Assembly (NCBI GenBank): GCA_034401795.1 | Contig: CM067374.1 | Location: 132,319,262-132,383,261, forward strand | Length of the DNA: 64,000 bases | Origin: Chaetoderma sp. LZ-2023a | Lineage: Eukaryota > Mollusca > Caudofoveata > Chaetodermatida > Chaetodermatidae | Direction of reading: 5' to 3' | In this document: in pieces, positions 10,905-24,038 of the stretch | Layout of the letters: every line of letters begins with the position of its first letter | Position numbering within the stretch: the first letter of the stretch is position 1 | Notes under the pieces: generated by a model | Databases searched by the model: none | What the model saw: only the letters and a program-made list of their open reading frames with translations | Told to the model about the DNA's origin: nothing | Position numbers and translations under genes: made by a program

Positions 10905-13900
10905 TTAAGCTAGTGCAGGCTCATTTATTTTTACAGCTCCCAACTCTATTGAAACTATGTTTGTTTTGCACCATATGTCCTTGAATACTTTTTCTTTACC
11001 ATGCTGCTTTAATCTAAAATATTCGCAAGGAATATGATTCAGCAGCAATGAACGAAATATTGCCTTTATTGCTCTATTGTGATTGCCCATAGATGGATTT
11101 TTCGTCTGTGCACACCGATGTTTCCAAATGGCCCAAACATCTATGGTTAGTATTGTTATTAAAATAGTCCTTTCAGACTTTATGATATTTACACCGCTTG
11201 ATCCAAATTCTCTAAATAAGACTACATGCGTGTCTAGAACAATGGGCTTCGCTCCAAATTTTGCCAAGATGTGGCTGATATAGTCCCAAAATTGTGACGA
11301 TATTGGACATTCCGCAAATAAATGCTCGATTGTTTCCTCGTCTGTTTGACATAGGTAACACCTATCAGAAGTCGTAATATTGCACTTGTATGTCAAGTGT
11401 CCCACCCATAGCCGTCGATGTAGTAATCGCCACAATAAATCACGAGCCATATTTGGTATGTATGGAGAATGTAAGATTTTCCATACATTTTTCCAACTGG
11501 ATGGTTTATAGCTTGAGTCATCCCATCTCCTAATTGCTATGGGAGGTGTTACTTGTTTTCGTCTCATAATATGGTACCATTCCTTGGATCTCATCTTGTA
11601 TTTTAACAGCTCATCATCAAGAACTAATGCGGGTTGTGGAGTCAAACTATTATTATTTACATTTGGCAGACGAAACCATTCAATTGGTACAGCATGTTTT
11701 ATTTTATTTAGCAACCGCTGGACATCTATATGCCTCATATGTGTTTTTCTAGCTACGTCTTGCATTGAAATCCATCTGCGTGTTTGAGGGTGTATCATAT
11801 CCGATAAATGTTGAATGCCATATTTTGCAAAGGACGGTAGATAAAGTACTGCATTGTTATAACATATATTACTATTGCCCCACAATTGCTGTTCTAGTAC
11901 TTCCTTCCAGCACGTAGGTGGAGGCATGTATCTGTCAAATATTTCTAACTCCTTAACTTGATCTTTAAACACATCTGGTATCATTTGGCTATTCGGAGGT
12001 GGCTTCTTTGAGGTAAAAACATGCTCCGCCAGAAATGGTTCTACAATTCTCTCCATGAGAGCTCGTGGAAACACATGCCCACGTCTCATCTGATGTAATA
12101 AGATCATCCAAAAATTTTAACCTTAAAGAAACACATTTCACTTTAATATCAATTAAATCAAGTCCTCCTTCTAACTTAGCATTATTGAGAACACGATGGG
12201 AAACTAAATGATTCTTTTCTTCCCATATGAATGACAATATCAACTCATTAACCTCTTTTTCTACATGTTTTGGCATGTGTACAACAGATGCTGTATACCA
12301 TAGCCCAGATAATGCCAAGTTGTTGACAACAAACACTCTACCAAAGATTGAAAGAGGACGACGCTTCCAATTTGCTAATATTCTCTTAAGCTTAGATACT
12401 CGTTCATTCCAATTTTGTATTGTATTCTGTTTCCTGCCAAAATAGATGCCTAAAATCTTAATGGTATCATTAGACCAATTGATTTCAAGTGGCTTGTCAT
12501 TCCACTCTTTCCATGGCCCCAGAAATAATCCTTTGGATTTTCCTTTATTGATTTTCAAACCAGATGCATTTTGGAACTTTTCTAGTACGTGGTTTAAAAT
12601 TGCAAAATCAGTGTTTGAACTGGTAAACACAGTTGTGTCATCAGCATATTGTGACAGCTTAAGTGGTCTTTCTATGCCACGAATACATATGCCTTGAACG
12701 TTATTATTTTGCCTCAATGCTATGCCAAGTGATTCCATCACAATAACAAATAATAATGGCGATAGGGAACACCCCTGTCTAACCCCACGTTCTAAGACAA
12801 TTTCTCTGGATAATTGATTGTTCACTAAATAGCTACTCTTGATATCCGTATATAAAATCTTTACCCATTTAATAAAGTTTGAGCCTAACCCGAACGATTG
12901 CAAAGAATTAAAAAGAAAATCCCATTCCACACGGTCAAATGCCTTTTCATTGTCCAAGGCAATCACAGCTGAAGGGATGCTATCCTTCTCAACCAATTGT
13001 ATAAGGTCTCGTATTACCATGGTATTGGTTAGAATTGTCCTCCTGGGTACAGCACATGTCTGCTCTGTTCCAATGATTTCTCCTAAAACACTACCTAGTT
13101 TCAATGTTAGTGCTCTGGATATTATTTTGTAGTCTACACATAGTAGAGAAATTGGTCTGTAGTTCTGAATTAGACGTCTGTCATTTCCTTTATATATTAG
13201 CCTTACGTATGCCCTAGCCATAGTTGGTGGTAAATGGCCTTTCTCAAAAATTTCAGTGCCTAATTCTTCCATTATTGGACCTACAAGGTGCCAAAACGTT
13301 TGGTAAAATTCAACTGGAAGGCCATCACACCCCGGTGATTTTTCTAGTGTCATACCTTTAAGGGATTTAGTTAAATCTTCTAGTGTTAAGGGTTGATCAC
13401 AAAATTCACTGCCTGTGTCTGACACCTTTTTGTCTATATTTGCTAACAAATCCAATTTTGCATCTTCATCAATTCCCTCTGACTTGTACAATGACTCATA
13501 GTAATTGCATACAATAGTACTCATTTCATTGTTGGTAAAGATGGTTGAACCATCTGGCATGTTTAATGAGCACATCACCTTATCTATTGCCCGTGCTTTT
13601 TCTAATGTGCAAAAATATCGGGTTGGCTTTTCCCCTTTTGCGTGCATCTAGGCTCTTGCTCTAATTTTTGCACCCTCAAACTCATATTGTTCTATATGTC
13701 TTATTTTACTTTTAATTTTAACCAGTAATTCATAATAATTCTCTTCACCATTATTTACTTTAGCATTAATTTTCATCAGTGATCGATGAAGTGTTTTCTT
13801 GCGTTTGCGTATTTCCTGTGCTTTTCTAATAGCATACTTTCGGGAAACATACTTTAAATCCAGTTTAACATCCTCCCACCATTGCAATTTGCTCTTATAT

Positions 13901-14769
13901 GATGCTTTCCTATTAATCCAATGTTGCCAACAACTCTCTATATTATTCTTATAAAATTCTTCTCCCAACAGTGTTGTGTTTAATTTCCAAAACCCGACCC
14001 CTTTTCTTACCCAGTCAACATTGGCAAAGGTTACACAAACCATGTTATGATTGGAGAATGCAACTGGCTTAATATTAACATCTCTCCAGTACCCTGTTAA
14101 CAAACTATTCACATAAATTCTGTCGATGCTTGAACCAACTTTACCATCTACCGAAAAACATGTAAGATCTTTACCATGAGGTTTTGATATTCTATAGGTG
14201 TCAACTAAATTTTCATTATCACATATTTCTTTTAAGAGTCTATGTGATGTATCAGTATGAGTTGAAGTTGCATTCCTGTCATTTTCTTTGTCTAAGACAC
14301 AATTAAAGTCACCACCCATTACTAAGTTTTCAGTGATGTTATCTAGTGCTGTTTTAGACATCTCCTTAAAAAAGTTACGACGTAGTTGATGAGATGCAGG
14401 TGCATATATACACAGCAACGTGATACGTGTTTGTTGTATATCTAGCGTGACTCTCACCCAGCGACCATTTGCACCTGATACTGAAGAGATTATATTTACA
14501 TAGGCTGAACAACGAGGGAGTATAACAATTGCTACGCCTGCACTATTATCTTGAGATAACGAATAAAATATTCTGGATCCAGAAATCTTTTCTAAATTAT
14601 CGTATGATTCTGACTTCTGAATTTTTGTTTCTTGTATCAAAGCAATGTCAATCTGCTCATTTTTCAGAGTCTCTAGTAAGTGACGTTGCTTTATGTCACT
14701 ATTTAAGCCTCTACAATTGAGTGTGCAAATTAGCATAAAAGGTAATAAAATGCTGTGTAAAACCGCCAT
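10905..14769 (-). pseudogene. LINE copy 1 ORF2: endonuclease and reverse transcriptase (disabled)
   Basis: About 1287 codons, starting ATG at 14769, 8 bases after the ORF1 stop. Endonuclease region: LNCRGLNSD, ALIQETKI, GGDFNCVLD and DRIYVN. The usual Ser-Asp-His motif reads SNHNM, so the catalytic Asp is Asn. Reverse transcriptase: PISLL, ALDNEKAFD, YADDTTVF. C-terminal zinc motif CYLCQTDEETIEHLFAEC. Breaks: an in-frame TAG at 13648-13650, where copy 2 has Gln, and a frameshift at about 12085-12107 (the C-terminal part continues in another frame to 10905). The normal role is target-primed reverse transcription of the element's RNA. Confidence 0.88.
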
Positions 14770-14776
14770 TATTAAG

Positions 14777-16189
14777 CTAACTAGATTTTGGTTTTTTCGA
14801 CCCTCTCTTAGACCATTTACCTATTTTACTCACAAACGCTGCATTACTTAGCTCAACTTTTTCCAAATGCTTATATTTTAATATATCTGAATCATGACGC
14901 AGATGCCTATATTTAACACCATTTGCCGTCACATATGGAACTAACACCTCTCCTGCCTCTGACCTGTACATGACCATTTCATCAGTTGATTTAGAACAAC
15001 TCTGTGTTTGAATGGATATATCAGATTCAGCGACTGACATATTATCGTCTTCTATATCACTTTCCTCTATTTCTGATTCAGAACTCTCTCCGTCTTTCTG
15101 TCGCTTTGTTCCACTCAATCGATCCGAGACACCAATTACTTTCTCTATATTATTTAAATCGTCTAGATTGAGTGTACTCAGTGGAACATCAAAGTTAGTT
15201 TCAGTATCTTGCGACCTGAATTTTACTTGTACTAAATTAAAACTCTCTTCCAGAGGGTATTGATCATCATCTTCAACTTGTGTGGAATTAGCCTCTCTGA
15301 CATCAAACTTGGATTGACTTGTTACTGGAGTAAGACTTAGCCCCTCATCTAGAACCTCTATTTCATCGCCTGCACCTACAGCGATTGGATTCTTAGTTTT
15401 TTCCCCATGCTTCTCATTAACATGGACTTCAGCTACAATCTCAGCAACTACTGGTTCGATGACATTTTCCTTAGCAACGTGCTTCCCATTAGTATGGATT
15501 TCAGCTACAATCTCAGCAGCTACCGGTTCTATGACATTCTCTTTAGAGACAACTTGCTCTGCACTTTTATCAGCACCCTTTTTGACATATTTGTTCTGCG
15601 GGCATCGCCACTTAAAATGATCAGATGATCCACAAACTAGACATTTGTTTTTGTTAGGGCAATCTGTTGCAAGATGTTCTGTGCTTAAGCAGATTCTACA
15701 CTCTTTGATTTGCCCCCTGTACCATAATGGCAAGATAAATCGACCATCTATGGTGACCTTGCTTGGGAGAGGTTGTTCTACCTTTTCAAACCAAATTCTT
15801 CTGATGCCATTTTCTAAGGTTCGATCAAATGGATAGGTCTCGTGTTCTACTTTGTCCACTTTGCCATACTTGATCAATTCAGTGATAACCCGTTCATCTG
15901 GGATCTCTAATGGAACCTTCATCTTGACTAATAGACGATCAGAATCTATTTCCTCCACATTACACACGTCACCCTTCACGACAAGGAACTCGTCGAGCAA
16001 CTTTTCCTTCAAACTTTCATTAACTACGGTGACATTCCATACAGATTTGGAAACATTAACGAGACCTTGAAGGACCCGTGGCCCTGCCCCAACTACATCC
16101 TTCAACCCATGATACACCTCAATTGCCGAAACACCCCAAGCCTTTGTCGTGATTTTAAGACTCAGGGTACGCTTATATGAGGTTGTCAT
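14777..16189 (-). CDS. LINE copy 1 ORF1: nucleic-acid-binding protein with two CCHC zinc knuckles
   Basis: Intact 470-codon frame with an ATG in a good context (aacaccATG). The N-terminal 150 residues form a conserved globular region (YKRTLSLKITTK, TYPFDRTLENG, LPLWYRGQIKECRIC) resembling the ORF1 N-terminus of Tx1-type LINEs. Two C-x2-C-x4-H-x4-C knuckles follow: CRICLSTEHLATDC and CLVCGSSDHFKWRC, about residues 164-195. The C-terminal 270 residues are acidic, low in order and end in a basic KRGSKKPKSS. In other LINEs this protein coats the element RNA. Copy 2 has lost most of the tail. Confidence 0.87.
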   Translation of the reverse strand: MTTSYKRTLSLKITTKAWGVSAIEVYHGLKDVVGAGPRVLQGLVNVSKSVWNVTVVNESLKEKLLDEFLVVKGDVCNVEEIDSDRLLVKMKVPLEIPDERVITELIKYGKVDKVEHETYPFDRTLENGIRRIWFEKVEQPLPSKVTIDGRFILPLWYRGQIKECRICLSTEHLATDCPNKNKCLVCGSSDHFKWRCPQNKYVKKGADKSAEQVVSKENVIEPVAAEIVAEIHTNGKHVAKENVIEPVVAEIVAEVHVNEKHGEKTKNPIAVGAGDEIEVLDEGLSLTPVTSQSKFDVREANSTQVEDDDQYPLEESFNLVQVKFRSQDTETNFDVPLSTLNLDDLNNIEKVIGVSDRLSGTKRQKDGESSESEIEESDIEDDNMSVAESDISIQTQSCSKSTDEMVMYRSEAGEVLVPYVTANGVKYRHLRHDSDILKYKHLEKVELSNAAFVSKIGKWSKRGSKKPKSS

Positions 16190-16315
16190 GGTGTTTTATA
16201 AAAAGAGGAACCCCATACTACTACAATATATAATACAAATGTATAACACCAAGACGTCGGGGAAAGAGCTAAACACTAAATAAATAGTGTCCCCTTTTGA
16301 AACCCTGACGTCTAC

Positions 16316-16460
16316 CAACAAATATACGAATAGAGAGTACAGTCGTATATTTGTTAGTTTGAACCACCTTCTAAGTGGTTCACTAACACCTAACCGATTA
16401 AAGTGGTTTCCTAATGCATACTAACATATTACAGTCATATATTTGTTAGTCTGTTCGAGT
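16316..16460 (-). repeat. Hairpins in LINE copy 1 5' UTR
   Basis: Two short imperfect hairpins: caaatatacgaat with gtatatttgttag (16321-16360), and gaaccaccttc with taagtggttc (16360-16382). A half copy (catatatttgttag) recurs at about 16437-16460. The same hairpins are kept in copy 2 at 22990-23125. They may matter for RNA packaging or translation of ORF1; this is inference. Confidence 0.6.
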
Positions 16461-16537
16461 TGACCGGGGACAGCCAACTGACTATAAGGATTTATAGAGT
16501 TAAAGAACTAGGCTTGTGCTTACAAATGACAAAGGAA

Positions 16538-16726
16538 TTAAATCCACTCACTCAAGCGATCTTGCCAAATATAATGCGCTAGCCTACGAACTATAGAAAT
16601 AGCAGACTGGCGCGGGGAGAAATGTATTGCATTGACCACAGTAAGAGGAGCCCTATTAAATGGCGGAAACCGCCAGCTAAGAGGAATGCCTTTAGAAAAT
16701 GGAGACACAAGATGCGCTCCAACCAA
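16538..16726 (-). other. Short open frame in LINE copy 1 5' UTR (62 codons)
   Basis: A 62-codon frame on the element's sense strand, upstream of ORF1, starting MVGAHLVSPFSKGIPLSWRF. Copy 2 has the same frame at 23214-23402 with only one clear amino-acid difference. Because the whole 5' UTR is almost identical between copies, conservation of the frame alone is weak evidence for a protein. No motif was recognised. Confidence 0.3.
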
Positions 16727-16871
16727 GACAAGAATTTACAAATTAAACATAAAGTTTGAAAGGAAATACTAATACGAAATATATGTATAAAATTTATCTA
16801 CAAAATCGCGCTAGAAACTAGCAAATTCGGGCAGCAACTGCAGAGCTAAATAAACGCGTGCGTTCACTTCG

Positions 16872-17176
<305 letters not shown>

Positions 17177-17449
17177 TTTTTTTTCTTTTTTTTTGAAAAT
17201 CCGACGCTGATGCAGTCGGATTCACTTCACGGAGGAACTCCTTTAAAAAGGCTTGCAAACGCCCATAAAACATCGGTTGAAATAGCAGGCTTTATTAATA
17301 GAATAACAATACAAACCTAACATGTCAAAACAGTGCAAGCTAAAATATTTTATTATCATATACCACCACCGTGGCATAACTACATAGAAAACATAATTAC
17401 TAAAGAGCTGATAACATAACATAATTCAACAAAGACATTGCTATTTGCA

Positions 17450-17760
17450 CACCGTATGGTAGTAGGCCCAAATGGCGAGCATAGCTAACCAACAAGTAGT
17501 AAAGCGACTCGTCAATAATTAGCAGTAAGCTACTGCTAATCATTGATGCCATTGAGCCGATTCATGACCGGCAGGCTAAGTAGATCATGTGTAGTTTAAT
17601 GTAGCACACCGTATAGTAGTAGGGCAAAATGGCGAGTGCAGTTCGCCAACAAGTGGGAGGTGACTCGTAAATAAGTAACAAAAAGTCACTCATTGACGCC
17701 AGTTAGCCAATTCTTAAATGCCCAACGGACGTAGTAGCCTTTATATAATATAATGCACAA
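17450..17760 (-). repeat. Tandem duplication in the 3' UTR of LINE copy 2
   Basis: Two diverged copies of the aaatggcgag segment with a period of about 158 bases, matching the longer duplication in copy 1. Confidence 0.7.
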
Positions 17761-18102
17761 AGCAAAAGTATACAAACTATGACTACTTAGATAGTGATTT
17801 GGGTTCACATTCTAAATTTACTTTATTGTAAGTTTTTGCAAATTACCCTGGAACAAATACACCTACAGTAAATATTTACAACAGGAAGCTAATTGTAAGA
17901 TATCACACTCTGTTAACTTGAAAATCGGATCACCTCCAGAATATTGACATAATGCTCATTTGATATTTAAATATACTGATCCCAAGGTTAGGATATTCGT
18001 CAAGAATAGAGTCTCCTAAGTCATTAAAATATTAAAATAAAGGCAATTAAATTAAATTAAAATAGCATTTATCAATATACAGCAAGCAGCGAGTGTGCTA
18101 GC

Positions 18103-21100
18103 TTATACAAGTTCCGCTTCTGATATTTTTAGATATCCGTATTCAATTGATACTAGGCCAGTTTTGCACCATACGTCTTTAAATCTACTTTCTCTCCCAT
18201 GTTCTACTAGCCTGTAAAATTCACAATGAATGCAGTTTATCAACAATGATCGAAATATAGCTTGTATGGCTCTCTGATGGTTGTTGCCGGTTTTATCTCT
18301 GGCCTCTGAACACCGATGCTTCCAGATGGCCCACACTCCTACAGATAACAGGGTTATTAACAATTCTTTCTCCTTGCTATTACTGATTCGTCCGATAGTT
18401 GAGCAATCTTTGAACAAAATTGTTTTAGCCACAAAATTCACATATTTGGTTCCAAATTTAGCTAGGAGCATATTGATATATACCCAAAAGCCTGTAGTTA
18501 AATAGATGGTCTATCGTTTCCTCCTCAGTATTACATATTAAGCACCGGTCTGTACTTGTTATTTTACACATATAAGTAAGATGGCCGACCCATAGCCTTC
18601 GATGGAGTAATCGCCGTGCCAGGTCCCGTGCATTTCCTGGTAGACAAGGTAGATGTATTGCTTTCCAGGCATTTTTCCAGTTCTTTGGCGTGCATCCTAA
18701 ATTGTTCCAATGCCTAACCACAATAGGAGTCTGTCTCCGACTTTGCATTAGAATTCTATACCAGTCTCTAGATGACATGTTGTATTTTATATGTTCTGAC
18801 ATAAATACTAATGTTGGTTGCAACATATCAATGTTGCCACGTGCTTTCGGCAATTTGAACCATACAGCAGGTATTGCATTCTTTATTCTAACAAATAAGC
18901 GCTGAGCATCAATATGTCTCATTAATGTTATTCTTGATACATCTTGCATCGCAATCCATTTACGAGATTTCGCATTTACCAAGTCACGTAAATATTGAAT
19001 ACCATTTTTGGCCATAGAGGGCAAATATAATACATCATCATTATCACGAATCAACTCGTTGCCCCAACGACGTTGCTCTAAGGCATCTTCCCAACAATTG
19101 GGTTGTGGCATTGATCGTGTAAATATTTTTAAGGCTTCGAGCTGTTCTTTACATACATTTGGAATCTTTTGATGATTAGGTGGCAGTATATTGCACATAA
19201 ATAAAAATTCTACTGGAAATGGGTCAACGTACCTTTGGAGAAGTGCCCTTGAAACACTTTACCAAGATGAGTTTGAAGTAAGTAACTTATTCAAGAATTT
19301 CAATTTTGAAGAAGCAGACTTTGCTGAAACAGTAACCAAATCCAGGCCTCCAGCATGCTTTTCATTGGTGAGGATTGACTGTGATACTAAATGGGCTTTG
19401 TCCTCCCATAAGAAGGACAAAAGTAACGTGTTGATCTTTGACTCTACTGATTTGGGCATATGAACTACAGAAGCGGTATACCATAGTCCAGATAAAATTA
19501 AATTATTAAGGACAAATGTCCTGCCAAAGACAGTTAGGCGATGTCGTTTCCAATTTAGTAATGCACACTTTAGCTTGGATATCCTTTCTTCCCAGTTTAG
19601 TAATACATTTTGTTCTCTACTAAAGTAAATACCCAAGATTTTTATGACATCATTTGAGCAGTTAATATCCATCACATTATTAGTTCTGCTTTTCCAATCG
19701 CCCAAACATAATTCCTTAGATTTATCTTTATTGACTTTAAGCCCTGATGCTTTTTGAAAATCTGTTAATACTCCATTTAAAATTCTAAAATCCGTATTTT
19801 TACCCGCAAACACAGTCGTATCATCTGCATATTGAGAAACCTTTAGTGGCCTTTCTATGCCACGTATACATATTCCTTGAAAGTCATTGCATTGCCTCAA
19901 TGTGGCCCCAACGATTCCATAGCTATGACGAATAGAAGCGGGGACAGGAACCCTGCCTGGCACCTCGTTCCAACACTACAGGTTTGGATAGCTGATTGTT
20001 TACTAAATAGCAACTTGTTATATCAGTGTATAAAATATTGACCCATTTAATAAATCTTGAACCAAAGCCAATATGGTCTAAAGACTTAAACAAGAAATCC
20101 CATTCTAGTCTGTCAAACGCCTTCTCGTTATTAAGTGCTATTATTGCTGCTGGGATACAATCCTTTTCAACTAATTGAATAAGGTCCCGTATAAGCAAAG
20201 TGTTGTTTAATATTGATCTTCCTGGCACAGAGCAGGTTTGATCATCATGAATGACTTCGCCTAGGACTGCGCCAAGTTTTAATGTTAGTGCCCGAGTAAT
20301 AATCTTATAATCTACACAGAGTAGAGAGATTGGTCTATAATTCTGTATTTTATTTCTGTCACCCCTCTTGTATATAAGCTGAACATATGCTTGGGCCATC
20401 GATGGAGGGAGATGCCCATGCTGAAAAATGCTGGTTGCTATTTCTTCTAAGACTGGCCCAAATATGTGCCTGAATGTTTGATAAAATTCAACTGGAAGTC
20501 CGTCACATCCAGGAGACTTTTCTAACTTCATACCTTTGAGGGATTTTGTCAAATCATCAATTGTTATTGATTGGTCACAGCTTTCGCGACATGAATCTGG
20601 AAGTCTTTACGTTATATTAGCTAAAACATCTCTAGTTGCAGTTTCATCGCTTCCCTCAGATTTATACAATGATTTGTAAAATGTGGATACTGTTTCCATC
20701 ATTTCTGCATTTGAGCACACTGCTACTCCATCATTAGTCTTCAGTGAGCGCATTAATTTCTCTTTACCTCTTGCTTTTTCCAAGTTACAAAAGTAACGTG
20801 TAGGCTTTTCACCCTCGGTGTGCATTTGTGCTCTTGACCTTATTTTGGCGCCATCAAACTGATATTGCTCTATTTCATTTAGTCTACCTTTTAATTTAAC
20901 TAATAGTTCGTAATAATTATATTCCCCATCATTAATTTTCTTATTAATTTTACACAACGACCACTGAAGCGCCTTTTTACGCTTTCGTATTTCACGTGCT
21001 TTCTTAATGGAATACTGCCTTGAAATATATTTCAGGTCTGATTTAGCATCTTCCCACCTGTCTGTTATACATTCATATGGACCTCTTCTTTCATCCCAAT

Positions 21101-21921
21101 GCCTCCAACAACTTTCCACACATTTGCGATAGCAACTATCTCGTAACAATGCTACATTTAGTTTCCAAAATCCATCTCCTCGTTTGACCCAGTCAGCATT
21201 GTCTAATGTGATGGAAAACATATCGTGATCAGAGAAAGTTACTGGTTTTATGTTAGTTTTACACATGTAACCTTTCCATGAGCGTTCTACATAGATCCTG
21301 TCTAACCTTGTAGCTAACCTTCTGTCGGTTGAAAACCAAGTAAATTCCCGGCCTTCTGGATTTTCAATCCGATAAGTGTCTAACAAGCTTTTATTTTCAC
21401 AAATGTGTTTCAAAATATTATGCGATGTGTCATTAAAATTAGACCTAGAGTTTCTGTCTTTAGCCTCATCTAATATGCAATTAAAGTCACCGCCCATAAT
21501 TAGATTTTCAGGCGTTCTGTCTTGAATTATTGTGGAAACATCATTTAGAAATTCATGGGGAAATTGATGAGAGGTGGGTGCACAAACGCACATCAAATTT
21601 AAACTTGTGTTTAGTACATTAATTGATACACAAATCCATCGTCCATTTGTATCTGATGACGACGATATAACGTCAACATAGTTGAGACAGCGGGGCAGGA
21701 TAAGAATGGCCACTCCCGCACTATTATCTTGTGATAAAGAATAAAAAATCTGCCCTTTTGAAATATCTTTGAGAGATTCATATACTTTTGGTCTCTTGTA
21801 GAAAAGCAATATCAACTCTCTCATTTGCTAATTCTTCAAGCTGCTTGAATTCGGTATTTAATCCTCTGCAATTGATGGTGCAGACAATCATAATTTGTAA
21901 AATGATGTTTACAACTGCCAT
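18103..21921 (-). pseudogene. LINE copy 2 ORF2 pseudogene: endonuclease and reverse transcriptase
   Basis: ATG at 21921 overlaps the ORF1 stop (TGATG). Pieces in order: TINCRGLN endonuclease start, frameshift at about 21785, then a long segment with GGDFNCILD, LDRIYVE and an intact SDHDM catalytic motif; a nonsense TAA at 20607; reverse transcriptase PISLL and ALNNEKAFD (the motif A Asp is Asn); a frameshift at about 19945; YADDTTVFAGKN; TAA at 19259; CLICNTEEETIDHLF zinc motif; a frameshift at about 18465; C-terminus to 18103. Copies 1 and 2 therefore carry different lethal changes, and each keeps residues the other lost. Confidence 0.87.
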
Positions 21922-22860
21922 CAGCTTTCCGTCTTCTGAGTCCCAAACTTATCCTGTCCTAATTTTAATTCATCTAAGGAATTGTAAACTGGCTCTTCTG
22001 TAAGATCATCATTTTTCTGCATGTCTTTTACAGCCACGTTTGGCTCCACTGCATTTTGGTTATTTTCTTGACTTAAAGTTATACCCTCTATTAATACTTG
22101 AATTTCATTAACTGTAGTTACTTTAACAGGATTTGATGATTTGTTTGTGTCATTTACAGTGGCATGAACCACACCAACGGCTTCTGTAGCGGTTGCTTCA
22201 GAAGCATTTGACTCGGTTGCATCCTTTAATGGGCGATTATCTCCTGATACTGAGGGCTTGTTTTGATTTTTTGGACAGCGCCATTTAAAATGGTCAACTG
22301 AACCGCAGAGCAAACATTTGTTTCGATTGGGACAATCTGTTGACAAATGGTCAGTACTTAGGCAGATCCGGCATTCTTTAATTTGCCCTCTATACCATAA
22401 GGGCAGGACAAAGCTGCCATCAAGCGTCAATCTGCTTGGTAAAGGGCTATCCACGTTATCAAACCAAATACGTCTTACACCGTTTTCTAGCATTCTGTCA
22501 AAGGGATACGTTTCCCGTTCAATCTTTTGCACTTTGCCATACTTCTTGAGTTCACTCATGATTCTGTCATCTGAAATTTCTGGTGGAACTTTCATCTTCA
22601 CTAGCAACCTATCTGACTCGATTTCCTCTATGTTACAAACTTCACCTTTTACATTAAGAACATCTTCCAGAAGCTTTTCCTTGACCCCCCTCATTTGACA
22701 CTGTTACATTCCATACAGTTTTAGTAACATTGATAAGCCCCTGCAAAGTAGCAGGTTCTGCGCCAACGACGTCTTTTAACCCATGATACACGTCGATAGC
22801 CGTGTCACCCCACCCCTTAGTTGTTATTTTAAGGCTTAGGGTACGCTTATAGGTTGCCAT
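21921..22860 (-). pseudogene. LINE copy 2 ORF1, frameshifted and truncated
   Basis: Starts MATYKRTLSLKITTKGWGDT. The frame breaks at about 22690 (after NVTVSNEG) and resumes as VKEKLLEDVLNVKGEVCN. Both zinc knuckles are present (CRICLSTDHLSTDC and CLLCGSVDHFKWRC). Compared with copy 1 the acidic and basic C-terminal tail is missing, and the frame ends at FGTQKTES, its TGA overlapping the ORF2 ATG. Confidence 0.85.
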
Positions 22861-22989
22861 GGTGGTTTATCAAAGGAGGAACCCCATACTACTACAATAT
22901 ATAATAAATATTTACTTATATAACACCAGGACGTCAGGGAAAGAGCTAAACACTAAATAAAGTGTCCCCTTTTGAAACTCTGACGTCTA

Positions 22990-23125
22990 CCAACAAATAT
23001 TCGAATAGAGAGTACAGTTGTATATTTGTTAGTTTGAACCACTTTCTAAGTGGTTCACTAACACCTAGCCGATTAAAGTATACTAACAAATATATGAATA
23101 GATAGTACAGTCATATATTTGTTAG
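22990..23125 (-). repeat. Hairpins in LINE copy 2 5' UTR
   Basis: Two copies of the caaatat / atatttgttag hairpin (22993-23033 and 23086-23126) around the gaaccactttc / taagtggttc hairpin. The second large hairpin is complete here and partial in copy 1. Confidence 0.6.
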
Positions 23126-23213
23126 TCTGTTCGAGTTGACCGGGGACAGCCAACTGACTATAAGGATTTATATAGTTAAAGAACTAGGCTTGGGCTTACA
23201 AATGACAAAGGAA

Positions 23214-23402
23214 TTAAATCCACTCACTCAAGCGATCTTGCCAAATATAATGCGCTAGCCTACGAACTATAGAAATAGCAGACTGGCGCGGGGAGAAATG
23301 TATTGCATTGACCACAGTAAGAGGAGCCCTATTAAATGGTGGAAACCGCCAGCTAAGAGGAATGCCTTTAGAAAATGGAGACACAAAATGCGCTCCAACC
23401 AA
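23214..23402 (-). other. Short open frame in LINE copy 2 5' UTR (62 codons)
   Basis: Counterpart of 16538-16726, starting MVGAHFVSPFSKGIPLSWRF. No recognised motif. Confidence 0.3.
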
Positions 23403-23547
23403 GACAAGAATTTACAAATTAAACATAACGTTTGAAAGGAAATACTAATACGAAATATATGTATAAAATTTATCTACAAAATCGCGCTAGAAACTAGCAA
23501 ATTCGGGCAGCAATTGCAGAGCTAAATAAATGTGTGCGTTCACTTCG

Positions 23548-23645
<98 letters not shown>

Positions 23646-23678
23646 CACCACCACCACCACCCACCACTACTACTACTA

Positions 23679-23714
<36 letters not shown>

Positions 23715-23715
23715 G

Positions 23716-23755
<40 letters not shown>

Positions 23756-23768
23756 GCTGCTGCTGCTG

Positions 23769-23820
<52 letters not shown>

Positions 23821-23832
23821 TTCTGCTTCAAC
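23548..23832. repeat. (TAC)n then (ACC)n, (TAC)n and (TGC)n microsatellite at the 5' end of LINE copy 2
   Basis: (CTA)n from 23548, (CCA)n from about 23635 to 23662, (CTA)n to about 23752, then (TGC)n with CTT interruptions to 23832. The first part is the left half of the LINE target array. Confidence 0.93.
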
Positions 23833-23946
23833 AAAAATACATTCTGAGGCATATTGCCATCACCATACCATGTTCGTCAGCAACTGGAACCTAGATAACG
23901 CAGCTTAATGGGCCGATCCTGGACTTATACTGGGTAGATACTTTTA

Positions 23947-24038
23947 GGCTGTGTTCTCACTAGTGACTTAACCAGAGTAGTGCGATACTGAGGTATGGTT
24001 TTATTCCCGATTAACTCCCCACTGAGAACACGCCTTTA
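23947..24038. repeat. Family C hairpin MITE, copy 1
   Basis: Terminal inverted repeats GGCTGTGTTCTCACTAG and GAGAACACGCC flank a diverged palindrome (gataCTGAGGTATGG). Flanks TTA and TTTA fit a 3-bp TWA target duplication. Confidence 0.72.

Larger units (their letters stand above)
9917..16871 (-). mobile_element. LINE copy 1, L1/Tx1-type non-LTR retrotransposon inserted in (TAC)n
   Basis: Full-length element of 6955 bases on the minus strand: 5' UTR (16190-16871), ORF1 (16189-14777), ORF2 (14769-10905), 3' UTR ending in an A-rich tail (9917-9945 on this strand as T and C). Both ends touch (TAC)n repeat: the 5' end starts CGAAGTGAACGCACG immediately after (AGT)n, and the tail runs straight into (GTA)n. 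ORF2 carries an APE-type endonuclease, reverse transcriptase and a C-terminal CCHC-like zinc motif, which is the L1/Tx1 layout. It is disabled by one nonsense codon and one frameshift. It is antisense to the receptor gene in intron 3. Confidence 0.9.
17177..23547 (-). mobile_element. LINE copy 2, L1/Tx1-type retrotransposon in the same (TAC)n array
   Basis: 6371 bases, minus strand, with the same 5' start (CGAAGTGAACGCACA) and 3' end (gtcggattttc then A-rich tail) as copy 1. ORF1 and ORF2 proteins are roughly 70-75 percent identical to copy 1 by eye, but the 5' UTR is nearly identical. It is strongly decayed: a frameshift and C-terminal deletion in ORF1, two nonsense codons and three frameshifts in ORF2. 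Confidence 0.9.

Noticed and set aside
12227..15836. Plus-strand frames of 62-97 codons across the LINEs
   Set aside because: Antisense shadows of ORF1 and ORF2; no domain and no conservation between the two copies.
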